Positions 51,916 to 64,000 of a stretch of 64,000 bases of DNA are shown here, in pieces. The DNA comes from Fistularia commersonii (Eukaryota > Chordata > Actinopteri > Syngnathiformes > Fistulariidae). Within the stretch, counting starts at the first letter, position 1. The number at the start of each line of letters is the position of its first letter. The notes beneath the pieces are model-generated. The model saw only the letters and a program-made list of their open reading frames with translations, was not told the origin of the DNA and did not search any database. The translations under genes and the position numbers were made by a program. Location: contig JBBMNZ010000006.1 in NCBI GenBank assembly GCA_037954325.1, positions 4,804,001 through 4,868,000 on the forward strand, in the 5' to 3' direction.

Positions 51916-54900
51916 AACTCAGTGAGATTAGCAGTTCTTTGAACGAATGGCTATATTTTTTGAACTTGTGGCTGGATTACACTGAATTTGACATATAATG
52001 TGCAGAATCTTGTCCTAAACAACATATTTCAACAGCAGAAACCAGTTTCATGAAATTCATTAGTTATTTCCACTCCGAATCAAAAACGCTTCCACTCGGA
52101 CAGATAAGCACTTTTTTGAATGAATGGCAATATCTTTTGAACCTGTGGCTGGATTACACTGAATTTGACATATATTGTGCAGAATCAAGTCCTAAACAAC
52201 ATATTTCAACATCAGAAACCAGCTTGATGAAATTCATTAGTTATTTCCAATCTGTATCAAAAACGCTTTAACTCGGTGAAATTAGCAGTTCTTTGAACAA
52301 ATGGCTATATCTTTTGAACCTGTGGTTGGATTACACTGAATTTGAAATATATTGTGCAGAATCATGTCCTAAACAACTTATTTCAATAGCAGAAACCAGC
52401 TTGATGAAATTCATTACTTATTTCCACTACGAATCAATTATGCTTCAACCCAGTGACATAAGCACTTATTGAACGAATGGCTATATCTTTTGAACTTGTG
52501 GCTGGATTACACTGAATTTTACATATATTGTGCGGAATCATGTCCTGAACAAAATATGTCAACAACAGAAACCAGCTTGATGAAATTCAATAGGTATTTC
52601 CACTCCGAATCAAAAATGCTTCAACTCGGAGTGATAAGCACTTTTGAACGAATGGCTTTATCTTTTGAACCTGTGGCTGGATTACACTGAATTTGACATA
52701 TATTGTGCAGAATCTTGTCCTAAACAACATATTTCAACAGCCGAAACCAGTTTCATGAAATTCATTAGTTATTTCCACTTCGAATCAAAAACGCTTCAAC
52801 TCGGACAGATAAGCACTTTTTTGAACGAATGGCAATATCTTTTGAACCTGTGGCTGGATTACACTGAATTTGACATATAATGTGCAGAATCATTTCCTAA
52901 ACAACATATTTCAACAGCAGAAATCAGCTTCATGAAATTCATGACTTATTTCCAATCTGTATCAAAAACGCTTCAACTCGGTGAGATAAGCACTTTTTTG
53001 AATGAATGGCTATATCTTTTGAACCTGTGGCTGGATTACGCTGGATTTGACATATATTGTGCAGAATCAAGTCCTAAACAACATATTTCAACAGCAAAAA
53101 CCAGCTTGATGAAATTCATTAGTTATTTCCACTCTGTATCAAAAACGCTTTAACTCGGTGAGATTAGCACTTCTTTGAACGAATGGCTATATCTTTTGAA
53201 CTTGTGGCTGGATTACACTGAATTTGAAATATATTGTGCGGAATCATGTCCTGAACAAGATATGTCAACAACAGAAACCAGCTTGATGAAATTCAATAGG
53301 TATTTCCACTCCGAATCAAAAATGCTTCAACTCGGAGAGATAAGCACTTTTGAACGAATGGCTATATCTTTTGAACCTGTGGCTGGATTACACTGAATTT
53401 GACATATATTGTGCAGAATCTTGTCCTAAACAACATATTTCAACAGCCGAAACCAGTTTCATGAAATTCATTAGTTATTTCCACTCCGAATCAAAAACGC
53501 TTCCACTCGGACAGATAAGCACTTTTTTGAATGAATGGCAATATCTTTTGAACCTGTGGCTGGATTACACTGAATTTGACATATATTGTGCAGAATCAAG
53601 TCCTAAACAACATATTTCAACAGCAGAAACCAGCTTGATGAAATTCATTAGTTATTTCCAATCTGTATCAAAAACGCTTTAACTCGGTGAGATTAGCAGT
53701 TCTTTGAACAAATGGCTATATCTTTTGAACCTGTGGCTGGATTACACTGAATTTGAAATATATTGTGCGGAATCATGTCCTAAACAACTTATTTCAACAG
53801 CAGAAACCAGCTTGATGAAATTCATTACTTATTTCCACTACGAATCAATTATGCTTCAACCCAGTGACATAAGCACTTATTGAACGAATGGCTATATCTT
53901 TTGAACTTGTGGCTGGATTACACTGAATTTTACATATATTTTGCGGAATCATGTCCTGAACAAAATATGTCAACAACAGAAACCAGCTTGATGAAATTCA
54001 ATAGGTATTTCCACTCCGAATCAAAAATGCTTCAACTCGGAGAGATAAGCACTTTTGAACGAATGGCTATATCTTTTGAACCTGTGGCTGGATTACACTG
54101 AATTTGACATATATTGTGCAGAATCTTGTCCTAAACAACATATTTCAACAGCCGAAACCAGTTTCATGAAATTCATTAGTTATTTCCACTCCGAATCAAA
54201 AACGCTTCCACTCGGACAGATAAGCACTTTTTTGAATGAATGACAATATCTTTTGAACCTGTGGCTGGATTACACTGAATTTGACATATATTGTGCAGAA
54301 TCAAGTCCTAAACAACATATTTCAACAGCAGAAACCAGCTTGATGAAATTCATTAGTTATTTCCAATCTGTATCAAAAACGCTTTAACTCGGTGAGATTA
54401 GCAGTTCTTTGAACAAATGGCTATATCTTTTGAACCTGTGGCTGGATTACACTGAATTTGACATATATTGTGCGGAATCATGTACTGAACAAGATATCTC
54501 AACAACAGAAACCAGCTTGATGAAATTCATTACTTATTTCCACTACGAATCAATTATGCTTCAACCCAGTGACATAAGCACTTATTGAACGAATGGCTAT
54601 ATCTTTTGAACTTGTGGCTGGATTACACTGAATTTTACATATATTGTGCGGAATCATGTCCTGAACAAAATATGTCAACAACAGAAACCAGCTTGATGAA
54701 ATTCAATAGGTATTTCCACTCCGAATCAAAAATGCTTCAACTCGGAGTGATAAGCACTTTTGAACGAATGGCTTTATCTTTTGAACCTGTGGCTGGATTA
54801 CACTGAATTTGACATATATTGTGCAGAATCTTGTCCTAAACAACATATTTCAACAGCCGAAACCAGTTTCATGAAATTCATTAGTTATTTCCACTTCGAA

Positions 54901-57900
54901 TCAAAAACCCTTCAACTCGGACAGATAAGCACTTTTTTGGAACGAATGGCAATATCTTTTGAACCTGTGGCTGGATTACACTGAATTTGACATATATTGT
55001 GCAGAATCAAGTCCTAAACAACATATTTCAACAGCAGAAACCAGCTTGATGAAATTCATTAGTTATTTCCACTCTGTATCAAAAACGCTTTAACTCGGTG
55101 AGATTAGCAGTTCTTTGAACGAATGGCTATATTTTTTGAACTTGTGGCTGGATTACACTGAATTTGACATATAATGTGCAAAATCATTTCCTAAACAACA
55201 TATTTCAACAGCAGAAATCAGCTTCATGAAATTCATGAGTTATTTCCAATCTGTATCAAAAACGCTTCAACTCGGTGAGATAAGCACTTTTTTGAATGAA
55301 TGGCTATATCTTTTGAACCTGTGGCTGGATTACGCTGAATTTGACATATATTGTGCAGAATCAAGTCCTAAACAACATATTTCAACAGCAAAAACCAGCT
55401 TGATGAAATTCATTAGTTATTTCCACTCTGTATCAAAAACGCTTTAACTCGGTGAGATTAGCACTTCTTTGAACGAATGGCTATATCTTTTGAACTTGTG
55501 GCTGGATTACACTGAATTTGAAATATATTGTGCGGAATCATGTCCTGAACAAGATATGTCAACAACAGAAACCAGCTTGATGAAATTCAATAGGTATTTC
55601 CACTCCGAATCAAAAATGCTTCAACTCGGAGAGATAAGCACTTTTGAACGAATGGCTATATCTTTTGAACCTGTGGCTGGATTACACTGAATTTGACATA
55701 TATTGTGCAGAATCTTGTCCTAAACAACATATTTCAACAGCCGAAACCAGTTTCATGAAATTCATTAGTTATTTCCACTCCGAATCAAAAACGCTTCCAC
55801 TCGGACAGATAAGCACTTTTTTGAATGAATGTCAATATCTTTTGAACCTGTGGCTGGATTACACTGAATTTGACATATATTGTGCAGAATCAAGTCCTAA
55901 ACAACATATTTCAACAGCAGAAACCAGCTTGATGAAATTCATTAGTTATTTCCAATCTGTATCAAAAACGCTTTAACTCGGTGAGATTAGCAGTTCTTTG
56001 AACAAATGGCTATATCTTTTGAACCTGTGGCTGGATTACACTGAATTTGAAATATATTGTGCAGAATCATGTCCTAAACAACTTATTTCAACAGCAGAAA
56101 CCAGCTTGATGAAATTCATTACTTATTTCCACTACGAATCAATTATGCTTCAACCCAGTGACATAAGCACTTATTGAACGAATGGCTATATCTTTTGAAC
56201 TTGTAGCTGGATTACACTGAATTTGACATATATTGTGCGGAATCATGTCCTGAACAAAATATGTCAACAACAGAAACCAGCTTGATGAAATTCAATAGGT
56301 ATTTCCACTCCTAATCAAAAATGCTTCAACTCGGAGTGATAAGCACTTTTGAACGAATGGCTTTATCTTTTGAACCTGTGGCTGGATTACACTGAATTTG
56401 ACATATATTGTGCAGAATCTTGTCCTAAACAACATATTTCAACAGCCGAAACCAGTTTCATGAAATTCATTAGTTATTTCCACTTCGAATCAAAAACGCT
56501 TCAACTCGGACAGATAAGCACTTTTTTGAACGAATGGCAATATCTTTTGAACCTGTGGCTGGATTACACTGAATTTGACATATATTGTGCAGAATCAAGT
56601 CCTAAACAACATATTTCAACAGCAGAAACCAGCTTGATGAAATTCATTAGTTATTTCCACTCTGTATCAAAAACGCTTTAACTCGGTGAGATTAGCAGTT
56701 CTTTGAACGAATGGCTATATTTTTTGAACTTGTGGCTGGATTACACTGAATTTGACATATAATGTGCAGAATCATTTCCTAAACAACATATTTCAACAGC
56801 AGAAATCAGCTTCATGAAATTCATGAGTTATTTCCAATCTGTATCAAAAACGCCTCAACTCGGTGAGATAAGCACTTTTTTGAATGAATGGCAATATCTT
56901 TTGAACCTGTGGCTGGATTACACTGAATTTGACATATATTGTGCAGAATCTTGTCCTAAACAACATATTTCAACAGCAAAAACCAGCTTGATGAAATTCA
57001 TTAGTTATTTCCACTCTGTATCAAAAACGCTTTAACTCGGTGAGATTAGCACTTCTTTGAACGAATGGCTATATCTTTTGAACTTGTGGCTGGATTACAC
57101 TGAATTTGAAATATATTGTGCAGAATCATGTCCTGAACAAGATATGTCAACAACAGAAACCAACTTGATGAAATTCAATAGGTATTTCCACTCCGAATCA
57201 AAAAAGCTTCAACTCGGAGAGATAAGCACTTTTGAACGAATGGCTATATCTTTTGAACCTGTGGCTGGATTACACTGAATTTGAAATATATTGTGCAAAA
57301 TCTTGTCCTAAACAACATATTTCAACAGCCGAAACCAGTTTCATGAAATTCATTAGTTATTTCCACTCCGAATCAAAAACGCTTCCACTCGGACAGATAA
57401 GCACTTTTTTGAACGAATGACAATATCTTTTGAACCTGTGGCTGGATTACACTGAATTTGACATATATTGCGCAGAATCATGTCCTGAACAAAATATGTC
57501 AACAACAGAAACCAGCTTGATGAAATTCAATAGGTATTTCCACTCCGAATCAAAAATGCTTCAACTCGGAGAGATAAGCACTTTTGAACGAATGGCTTTA
57601 TCTTTTGAACCTGTGGCTGGATTACACTGAATTTGACATATATTGTGCAGAATCAAGTCCTAAACAACATATTTCAACAGCAGAAACCAGCTTGATGAAA
57701 TTCATTAGTTATTTCCACTCTGTATAAAAAACGCTTTAACTCGGTGAGATTAGCAGTTCTTTGAACGAATGGCTATATTTTTTGAACTTGTGGCTGGATT
57801 ACACTGAATTTGACATATAATGTGCAGAATCATTTCCTAAACAACATATTTCAACAGCAGAAATCAGCTTCATGAAATTCATGAGTTATTTCCAATCTGT

Positions 57901-58289
57901 ATCAAAAACGCTTCAACTCGGTGAGATAAGCACTTTTTTGAATGAATGGCTATATCTTTTGAACCTGTGGCTGGATTACGCTGAATTTGACATATATTGT
58001 GCAGAATCAAGTCCTAAACAACATATTTCAACAGCAAAAACCAGCTTGATGAAATTCATTAGTTATTTCCACTCTGTATCAAAAACGCTTTAACTCGGTG
58101 AGATTAGCACTTCTTTGAACGAATGGCTATATCTTTTAAACTTGTGGCTGGATTACACTGAATTTGAAATAAATTTTGCAGAATCATGTCCTGAACAAGA
58201 TATGTCAACAACAGAAACCAACTTGATGAAATTCAATAGGTATTTCCACTCCGAATCAAAAAAGCTTCAACTCGGAGAGATAAGCACTT
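51916..58289 (+). repeat. Mosaic of partial HOR copies
   Basis: Three relations can be read. About 52,869-53,609 repeats 43,340-44,080. About 52,932-53,870 is repeated at 55,226-56,160 (offset 2,294 bp). A 1,058-bp 6-mer repeat links 57,057-57,400 with 58,115-58,450; both carry 'aaaaagcttcaac', which makes a HindIII site at 57,204 and 58,262. Local lesions include an inserted base at 54,940 ('cttttttggaacg'), 'gaatgacaatatc' at 54,239 and 57,418, and an unusual monomer near 54,480 ('catgtactgaacaagatatctc'). No non-satellite sequence is seen. Confidence 0.75.
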
Positions 58290-61200
58290 TTGAACGAATG
58301 GCTATATCTTTTGAACATGTGGCTGGATTACACTGAATTTGACATATATTGTGCAAAATCTTGTCCTAAACAACATATTTCAACAGCCGAAACCAGTTTC
58401 ATGAAATTCATTAGTTATTTCCACTCCGAATCAAAAACGCTTCACCTCGGACAGATAAGCACTTTTTTGAACGAATGGCAATATCTTTTGAACCTGTGGC
58501 TGGATTACACTGAATTTGACATATATTGTGCAGAATCATTTCCTAAACAACATATTTCAACAGCAGAAATCAGCTTCATGAAATTCATGAGTTATTTCCA
58601 ATCTGTATCAAAAACGATTCAACTCGGACAGATAAGCACTTTTTTGAACGAATGGCAATATCTTTTGAACCTGTGGCTGGATTACAGTGAATTTGAAATA
58701 TATTGTGCAGAATCAAGTCCTAAACTACATATTACAAAAGCAGAAACCAGCTTGATGAAATTCATTAGTTATTTCCACTCTGTATCAAAAACGCTTTAAC
58801 TCAGTGAGATTAGCAGTTCTTTGAACGAATGGCTATATCTTTTGAACTTGTGGCTGGATTACACTGAATTTGAAATATATTGTGCAAAATCATGTCCTAA
58901 ACAACTTGTTTCAACAGCAGAAACCAGCTTGATGAAATTCATTAGTTATTTCCACTCCGAATCAATTATGCTTCAACCCAGTGACATAAGCACTTATTGA
59001 ACGAATGGCTATATCTTTTGAACTTGTGGCTGGATTACACTGAATTTGAAATATATTGTGCGGAATCATGTCCTGAACAAGATATGTCAACAACAGAAAC
59101 CAGCTTGATGAAATTCAATAGGTATTTCCACTCCGAATCAAAAATGCTTCAACTCGGAGAGATAAGCACTTTTGAACGAATGGCTATATCTTTTGAACCT
59201 GTGGCTGGATTACACTGAATTTGACATATATTGTGCAGAATCTTGTCCTAAACAACATATTTCAACAGCCGAAACCAGTTTCATGAAATTCATTAGTTAT
59301 TTCCACTCCGAATCAAAAACGCTTCCACTCGGACAGATAAGCACTTTTTTGAATGAATGGTAATATCTTTTGAACCTGTGGCTGGATTACACTGAATTTG
59401 ACATATATTGCGCAGAATCAAGTCCTAAACAACATATTTCAACAGCAGAAACCAGCTTGATGAACTTCATTAGTTATTTCCACTCTGTATCAAAAACGCT
59501 TTAACTCGGTGAGATTAGCACTTCTTTGAACGAATGGCTATATCTTTTGAATTTCTGGCTGGATTACACTGAATTTGACATATATTGTGCAGAATCATGT
59601 CCTAAACAACTTATTTCAACAGCAGAAACCAGCTTGATGAAATTCATTAGTTATTTCCACTCCGAATCAATTATGCTTCAACCCAGTGACATAAGCACTT
59701 TTGAACGAATTACTATATCTTTTGAACTTGTAGCTGGATTACACTGAATTTGAATCATATTGTGCAGAATTATGTCCTAAACAAGATATGTCAACAACAG
59801 AAACCAGCTTGATTAAATTCATTAGTTATTTCCACTCCGAATCAAAAACGCTTCAACTCGGACAGATAAGCACTTTTCTGAACGAATGGCTATGTCTTTT
59901 GAACCTGTGGCTGGATTACACTGAATTTGACATATATTGTGCAGAATCAAGTCCTAAACAACATATTTCAACAGCAGAAATCAGCTTCATGAAATTCATG
60001 AATTATTTCCAATCTGTATCAAAAACGCTTCAACTCGGTGAGATAAGCACTTTTTTGAACGAATGGCTATATCTTTTGAACCTGTGGCTGGATTACACTG
60101 AATTTGACATATATTGTGCTGAATCAAGTCCTAAACAACATATTTCAACAGCAGAAACCAGCTTGATGAAATTCATTAGTTATTTCCACTCTTTATCAAA
60201 AACGCTTTAACTCGGTGAGAGTAGCAGTTCATTGAACGAATGGCTATATCTTTTGAACTTGTGGCTGGATTACACTGAATTTGAAATATATTGTGCAGAA
60301 TCATGTCCTAAACAACTTATTTCAACAGCAGAAACCAGCTTGATGAAATTCATTAGTTATTTCCACTCCGAATCAATTATGCTTCAACCCAGTGACATAA
60401 GCACTTATTGAACGAATGGCTATATCTTTTGAACTTGTGGCTGGATTACACTGAATTTGACATATATTGTGCGGAATCATTTCCTGAACAAGATATGTCA
60501 ACAACAGAAACCAGCTTGATGAAATTCAATAGGTATTTCAACTCCGAATCCAAAATGCTTCAACTCGGAGAGATAAGCACTTTTGAACGAATGGCTATAT
60601 CTTTTGAACCTGTGGCTGGATTACACTGAATTTGACATATATTGTGCAGAATCTTGTCCTAAACAACATATTTCAACAGCCGAAACCAGTTTCATGAAAT
60701 TCATTAGTTATTTCCACTCCGAATCAAAAACGCTTCAACTCGGACAGATAAGCACTTTTTCGAACGAATGGCAATATCTTTTGAACCTGTGGCTGGATTA
60801 CACTGAATTTGACATATATTGTGCAGAATCAAGTCCTAAACAACATATTTCAACAGCAGAAACCAGCTTGATGAAATTCATTAGTTATTTCCACTCCGTA
60901 TTAAAAACGCTTTAACTCGGTGAGATTAGCAGTTCTTTGAACGAATGGCTACATCTTTTGAACTTGTGGCTGGATTACACTGAATTTGACATATAATGTT
61001 CAGAATCATTTCCTAAACAACATATTTCAACAGCAGAAATCAGCTTCATGAAATTCATGAGTTATTTCCAATCTGTATCAAAAACGCTTCAACTCGGTGA
61101 GATAAGCACTTTTTTGAATGAATGGCTATATCTTTTGAACCTGTGGCTGGATTACGCTGAATTTGACATATATTGTGCAGAATCAAGTCCTAAACAACAT

Positions 61201-62600
61201 ATTTCAACAGCAAAAACCAGCTTGATGAAATTCATTAGTTATTTCCACTCCGAATCAATTATGCTTCAACCCAGTGACATAAGCACTTATTGAACGAATG
61301 GCTATATCTTTTGAACTTGTGGCTGGATTACAATGAATTTGACATATATTGTGCAGAATCATGTCCTGAACAAGATATGTCAACAACAGAAACCAACTTG
61401 ATGAAATTCAATAGTTATTTCCACTCCGAATCAAAAACGCTTCAACTCGGACAGATAAGCACTTTTTTTAAAGAATGGCTATATCTTTTGAACCTGTGGC
61501 TGGATTACATTGAATTTGACATATATTGTGCAGAATCAAGTCCTAAACAACATATTTCAACATCAGAAACCAGGTTGATGAAATTCATAAGTTATTTCCA
61601 ATCTTTATCAAAAACGCTTTAACTCGGTGAGATTAGCACTTCTTTGAACGAATGGCTATATCTTTTGAACTTGTGGCTGGATTACACTGAATTTGAAATA
61701 TATTGTGCAAAATCATGTCCTAAACAACTTATTTCAACAACAGAAACCAGCTTGATGAAATTCATTAGTTATTTCCACTCTGTATCAAAAACGCTTTAAC
61801 TCGGTGAGATTAGCACTTCTTTGAACGAATGGCTATATCTTTTGAACTTCTGGCTGGATTACACTGAATTTGAAATATATTGTGCAGAATCATGTCCTAA
61901 ACAACTTATTTCAACAGCAGAAACCAGCTTGATGAAATTCATTATTTATTTCCACTCCGAATCAATTATGCTTCAACCCAGTGACATAAGCACTTTTTGA
62001 ACGAATTACTATATCTTTTGAACTTGTAGCTGGATTACACTGAATTTGAATCATATTGTGCAGAATCATGTCCTAAACAAGATATGTCAACAACAGAAAC
62101 CAGGTTGATTAAATATAATAGTTATTTCCACTCCGAATCAAAAACGCTTCAACTCGGACAGATAAGCACTTTTTTGAACGAATGGCTATGTCTTTTGAAC
62201 CTGTGGCTGGATTACACTGAATTTGACATATATTGTGCAGAATCATGTCCTAAACAACTTATTTCAACAGCAGAAACCAGCTTGATGAAATTCATTATTT
62301 ATTTCCACTCCGAATCAATTATGCTTCAACCCAGTGACATAAGCACTTTTTGAACGAATTACTATATCTTTTGAACTTGTAGCTGGATTACACTGAATTT
62401 GAATCATATTGTGCAGAATCATGTCCTAAACAAGATATGTCAACAACAGAAACCAGGTTGATTAAATTCAATAGTTATTTCCACTCCGAATCAAAAACGC
62501 TTCAACTCGGACAGATAAGCACTTTTTTGAACGAATGGCTATGTCTTTTGAACCTGTGGCTGGATTACACTGAATTTGACATATATTGTGCAGAATCATG
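58290..62600 (+). repeat. Divergent stretch of array with rare monomer variants
   Basis: Substitutions here are more numerous and mostly not shared with the rest of the window: 'gaacatgtggctgg' (58,314), 'ctacatattacaaaag' (58,725), 'gaattactatatc' (59,706), 'gtagctggatt' (59,729), 'gaatcatattgtgc' (59,752), 'gagagtagcagttcattg' (60,217), 'tttttcgaacg' (60,757) and 'ttttttaaagaatgg' (61,464). Signature dimers remain (175-bp members near 59,112 and 60,523). The stretch looks less homogenised, as array flanks or older layers usually are. Confidence 0.75.
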
Positions 62601-62609
62601 TCCTAAACA
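61875..62609 (+). repeat. 353-bp (2-monomer) tandem duplication
   Basis: Copy 1 is 61,875-62,227 and copy 2 is 62,228-62,580, with the match running on to about 62,609. Both carry 'cattatttatttcc' (61,940/62,293), 'cactttttgaacgaattac', 'gtagctggatt' and 'gaatcatattgtgc'. They differ at 'aaatataatag' (62,110) against 'aaattcaatag' (62,463). It is the shortest clear duplication in the window. Confidence 0.85.
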
Positions 62610-64000
62610 ACATATTTCAACAGCAGAAATCAGCTTCATGAAATTCATGAGTTATTTCCAATCTGTATCAAAAACGCCTCAACTCGGTGAGATAAGCACT
62701 TTTTTGAATGAATGGCAATATCTTTTGAACCTGTGGCTGGATTACACTGAATTTGACATATAATGTGCAGAATCATGTCCTAAACAATATATTTCAACAG
62801 CAGAAATCAGCTTCATGAAATTCATGAGTTATTTCCAATCTGTATCAAAAACGCCTCAACTCGGTGAGATAAGCACTTTTTTGAATAAATGCCTATATCT
62901 TTTGAACCTGTGGCTGGATTACGCTGACTTTGACATATATTGTGCAGAATCAAGTCCTAAACAACATATTTCAACAGCAGAAACCAGCTTCATGAAATTC
63001 ATTAGTTATTTCCACTCTGTATCAAAAACGCTTTAACTCGGTGAGATTAGCACTTCTTTGAACGAATGGCTATATCTTTTGAACTTGTGGCTGGATTACA
63101 CTGAATTTGAAATATATTGTGCAGAATCATGTCCTAAACAACTTATTTCAACAGCAGAAACCAGCTTGATGAAATTCATTAGTTATTTCCACTCCGAATC
63201 AATTATGCTTCAACCCAGTGACATAAGCACTTATTGAACGAATGGCTATATCTTTTGAACTTGTGGCCGGATTACACTGAATTTGACATATATTGTGCAG
63301 AATCATGTCCTGAACAAGATATGTCAACAACAGAAACCAACTTGATGAAATTCAATAGGTATTTCCACTCCGAATCAAAAATGCTTCAACTCGGAACAAT
63401 AAGCACTTTTGAACGAATGGCTATATCTTTTGAACCTGTGGCTGGATTACACTGAATTTGACATATATTTTGCAGAATCATGTCCTTAACAACATATTTG
63501 AACAGCAGAAACCAACTTGATGAAATTCATTAGTTATTTCCTCTCTGAATTAAAAATGCTTCAACTCGGTGAGATTAGCACTTCTTTGAACGAATGGCTA
63601 TATCTTTTGAACTTGTGGCTGGATTACACTGAATTTGACATATATTGTGCAGAATCATGTCCTAAACAACATATTTCAACAGCAGAAATCAGCTTCATGA
63701 AATTCATGAGTTATTTCCAATCTGTATCAAAAACGCTTCAACTCGGACAGATAAGCACTTTTTTGAACGAATGGCAATATCTTTTGAACCTGTGGCTGGA
63801 TTACACTGAATTTGACATATATAGTGCAGAATCAAGTCCTAAACAACATATTTCAAAAGCAGAAACCAGCTTGATGAAATTCATTAGTTATTTCCACTCT
63901 GTATCAAAAACGCTTTAACTCAGTGAGATAAGCACTTTTTTGAATGAATGGCTATATCTTTTGAACCTGTGGCTGGATTACGCTGAATTTGACATATATT
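62601..64000 (+). repeat. Dispersed copy of the 26,954-28,353 segment
   Basis: Aligns at a constant offset of 35,647 bp to the sequence that enters the 2,119-bp HOR: 'aaacaatatattt' (62,783 and 27,136), 'tggccggattac', 'cggaacaataagc' and 'tatatagtgcag' all recur. Only two differences were noticed: 'gcagaaatcag' for 'gcagaaaccag' near 62,806, and 'ctctctgaa' for 'ctctccgaa' near 63,541. The copy is cut by the window end, so further units probably follow. Confidence 0.87.

Larger units (their letters stand above)
1..64000 (+). repeat. Tandem satellite DNA array, ~177-bp monomer, fills the window
   Basis: The landmark 'aattcattag' and its variants recur at 1, 178, 355 and 532 (exactly 177 bp apart) and continue to the last base, always in the same orientation. 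Over 64 kb this gives about 360 monomers. Most are 177 bp; two common subtypes are 176 and 175 bp. One monomer counted by hand is about 36% GC with three to four CpG sites. No line of the sequence falls outside the repeat. Arrays of this kind, with monomers near the length of nucleosomal DNA plus linker, are typical of eukaryotic centromeric or pericentromeric heterochromatin; that location is inferred, not shown. I do not recognise the family. Both array ends lie outside the window, so total size is unknown. Confidence 0.98.

Noticed and set aside
1..64000. Dozens of + strand open frames of 62-191 codons as genes
   Set aside because: All are the same 59-codon monomer read in tandem. They end at recurrent stops, many start at TTG only, there are no recognisable domains, and HORs of 1,057 and 1,765 bp shift the frame. 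I see no evidence of coding selection.
1..64000. CRISPR array or other repeat-spacer structure
   Set aside because: Repeats are contiguous 175-177-bp monomers with no unique spacers between them, and there are no cas-like genes.
1..64000. Alpha satellite, Arabidopsis 178-bp, CentO or CentC centromere repeats
   Set aside because: Length is similar for some, but the monomer sequence does not resemble those families as I remember them. A database search would settle it.
1..64000. Inserted transposons, LTRs, tRNA or rRNA genes, telomere repeats
   Set aside because: No target-site duplications, terminal repeats, poly-A tracts, conserved RNA motifs or TTAGGG/TTTAGGG-type runs were seen; every line is satellite.
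1..64000. Bacterial or phage origin of a repeat-protein (adhesin-like) gene
   Set aside because: The frame does not stay open over more than a few monomers, there is no start region, signal or anchor, and the HOR organisation is that of eukaryotic satellite DNA.

Overview
The whole 64 kb window is one uninterrupted, head-to-tail tandem satellite array. The monomer is about 177 bp (roughly 360 copies, about 36% GC counted on one copy). I see no unique sequence, gene, RNA gene, transposon, CRISPR array or inverted segment. An array of this size and monomer length points to eukaryotic heterochromatin, most likely centromeric or pericentromeric. I do not recognise the monomer family and cannot name the organism. 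It does not resemble, as I remember them, human alpha satellite, the Arabidopsis 178-bp repeat, or the maize and rice centromere repeats.

Monomers fall into recurring subtypes. Most are 177 bp (59 x 3). Two are shorter: a 176-bp type ('acttattgaacg') that nearly always sits just before a 175-bp type ('aataggtatttcc ... cacttttgaacg'). This 351-bp pair punctuates the array every 3 to 10 monomers (16 once) and defines irregular higher-order repeats (HORs).

Layout from left to right: 1-3,669 is a mosaic left flank. At 3,670-11,799 lies a 3,708-bp (21-mer) tandem duplication with a further 708-bp (4-mer) duplication inside it. At 11,640-17,206 are interleaved copies offset by 2,470 and 2,116 bp. 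At 18,198-20,773 is a 1,057-bp 6-mer repeated about 2.4 times. At 21,306-25,833 is a 1,765-bp 10-mer repeated about 2.6 times. At 27,246-31,483 is a 2,119-bp 12-mer in two apparently identical copies. At 31,472-42,762 are three copies of a large HOR (4,058, 3,176 and 4,057 bp), the middle one lacking an 882-bp 5-mer. At 44,403-51,9xx is a 3,705-bp 21-mer in two copies. At 51,9xx-58,290 is a mosaic. At 58,290-62,600 is a more divergent, older-looking stretch. At 62,601-64,000 the sequence seen at 26,954-28,353 reappears.

The long open frames on the + strand are a by-product of a 177-bp monomer that lacks stops in one frame. They break at the same codons, many begin only at TTG, and I call none of them genes. 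The interest of the window is its layered record of recent duplication, deletion and in-register recombination.
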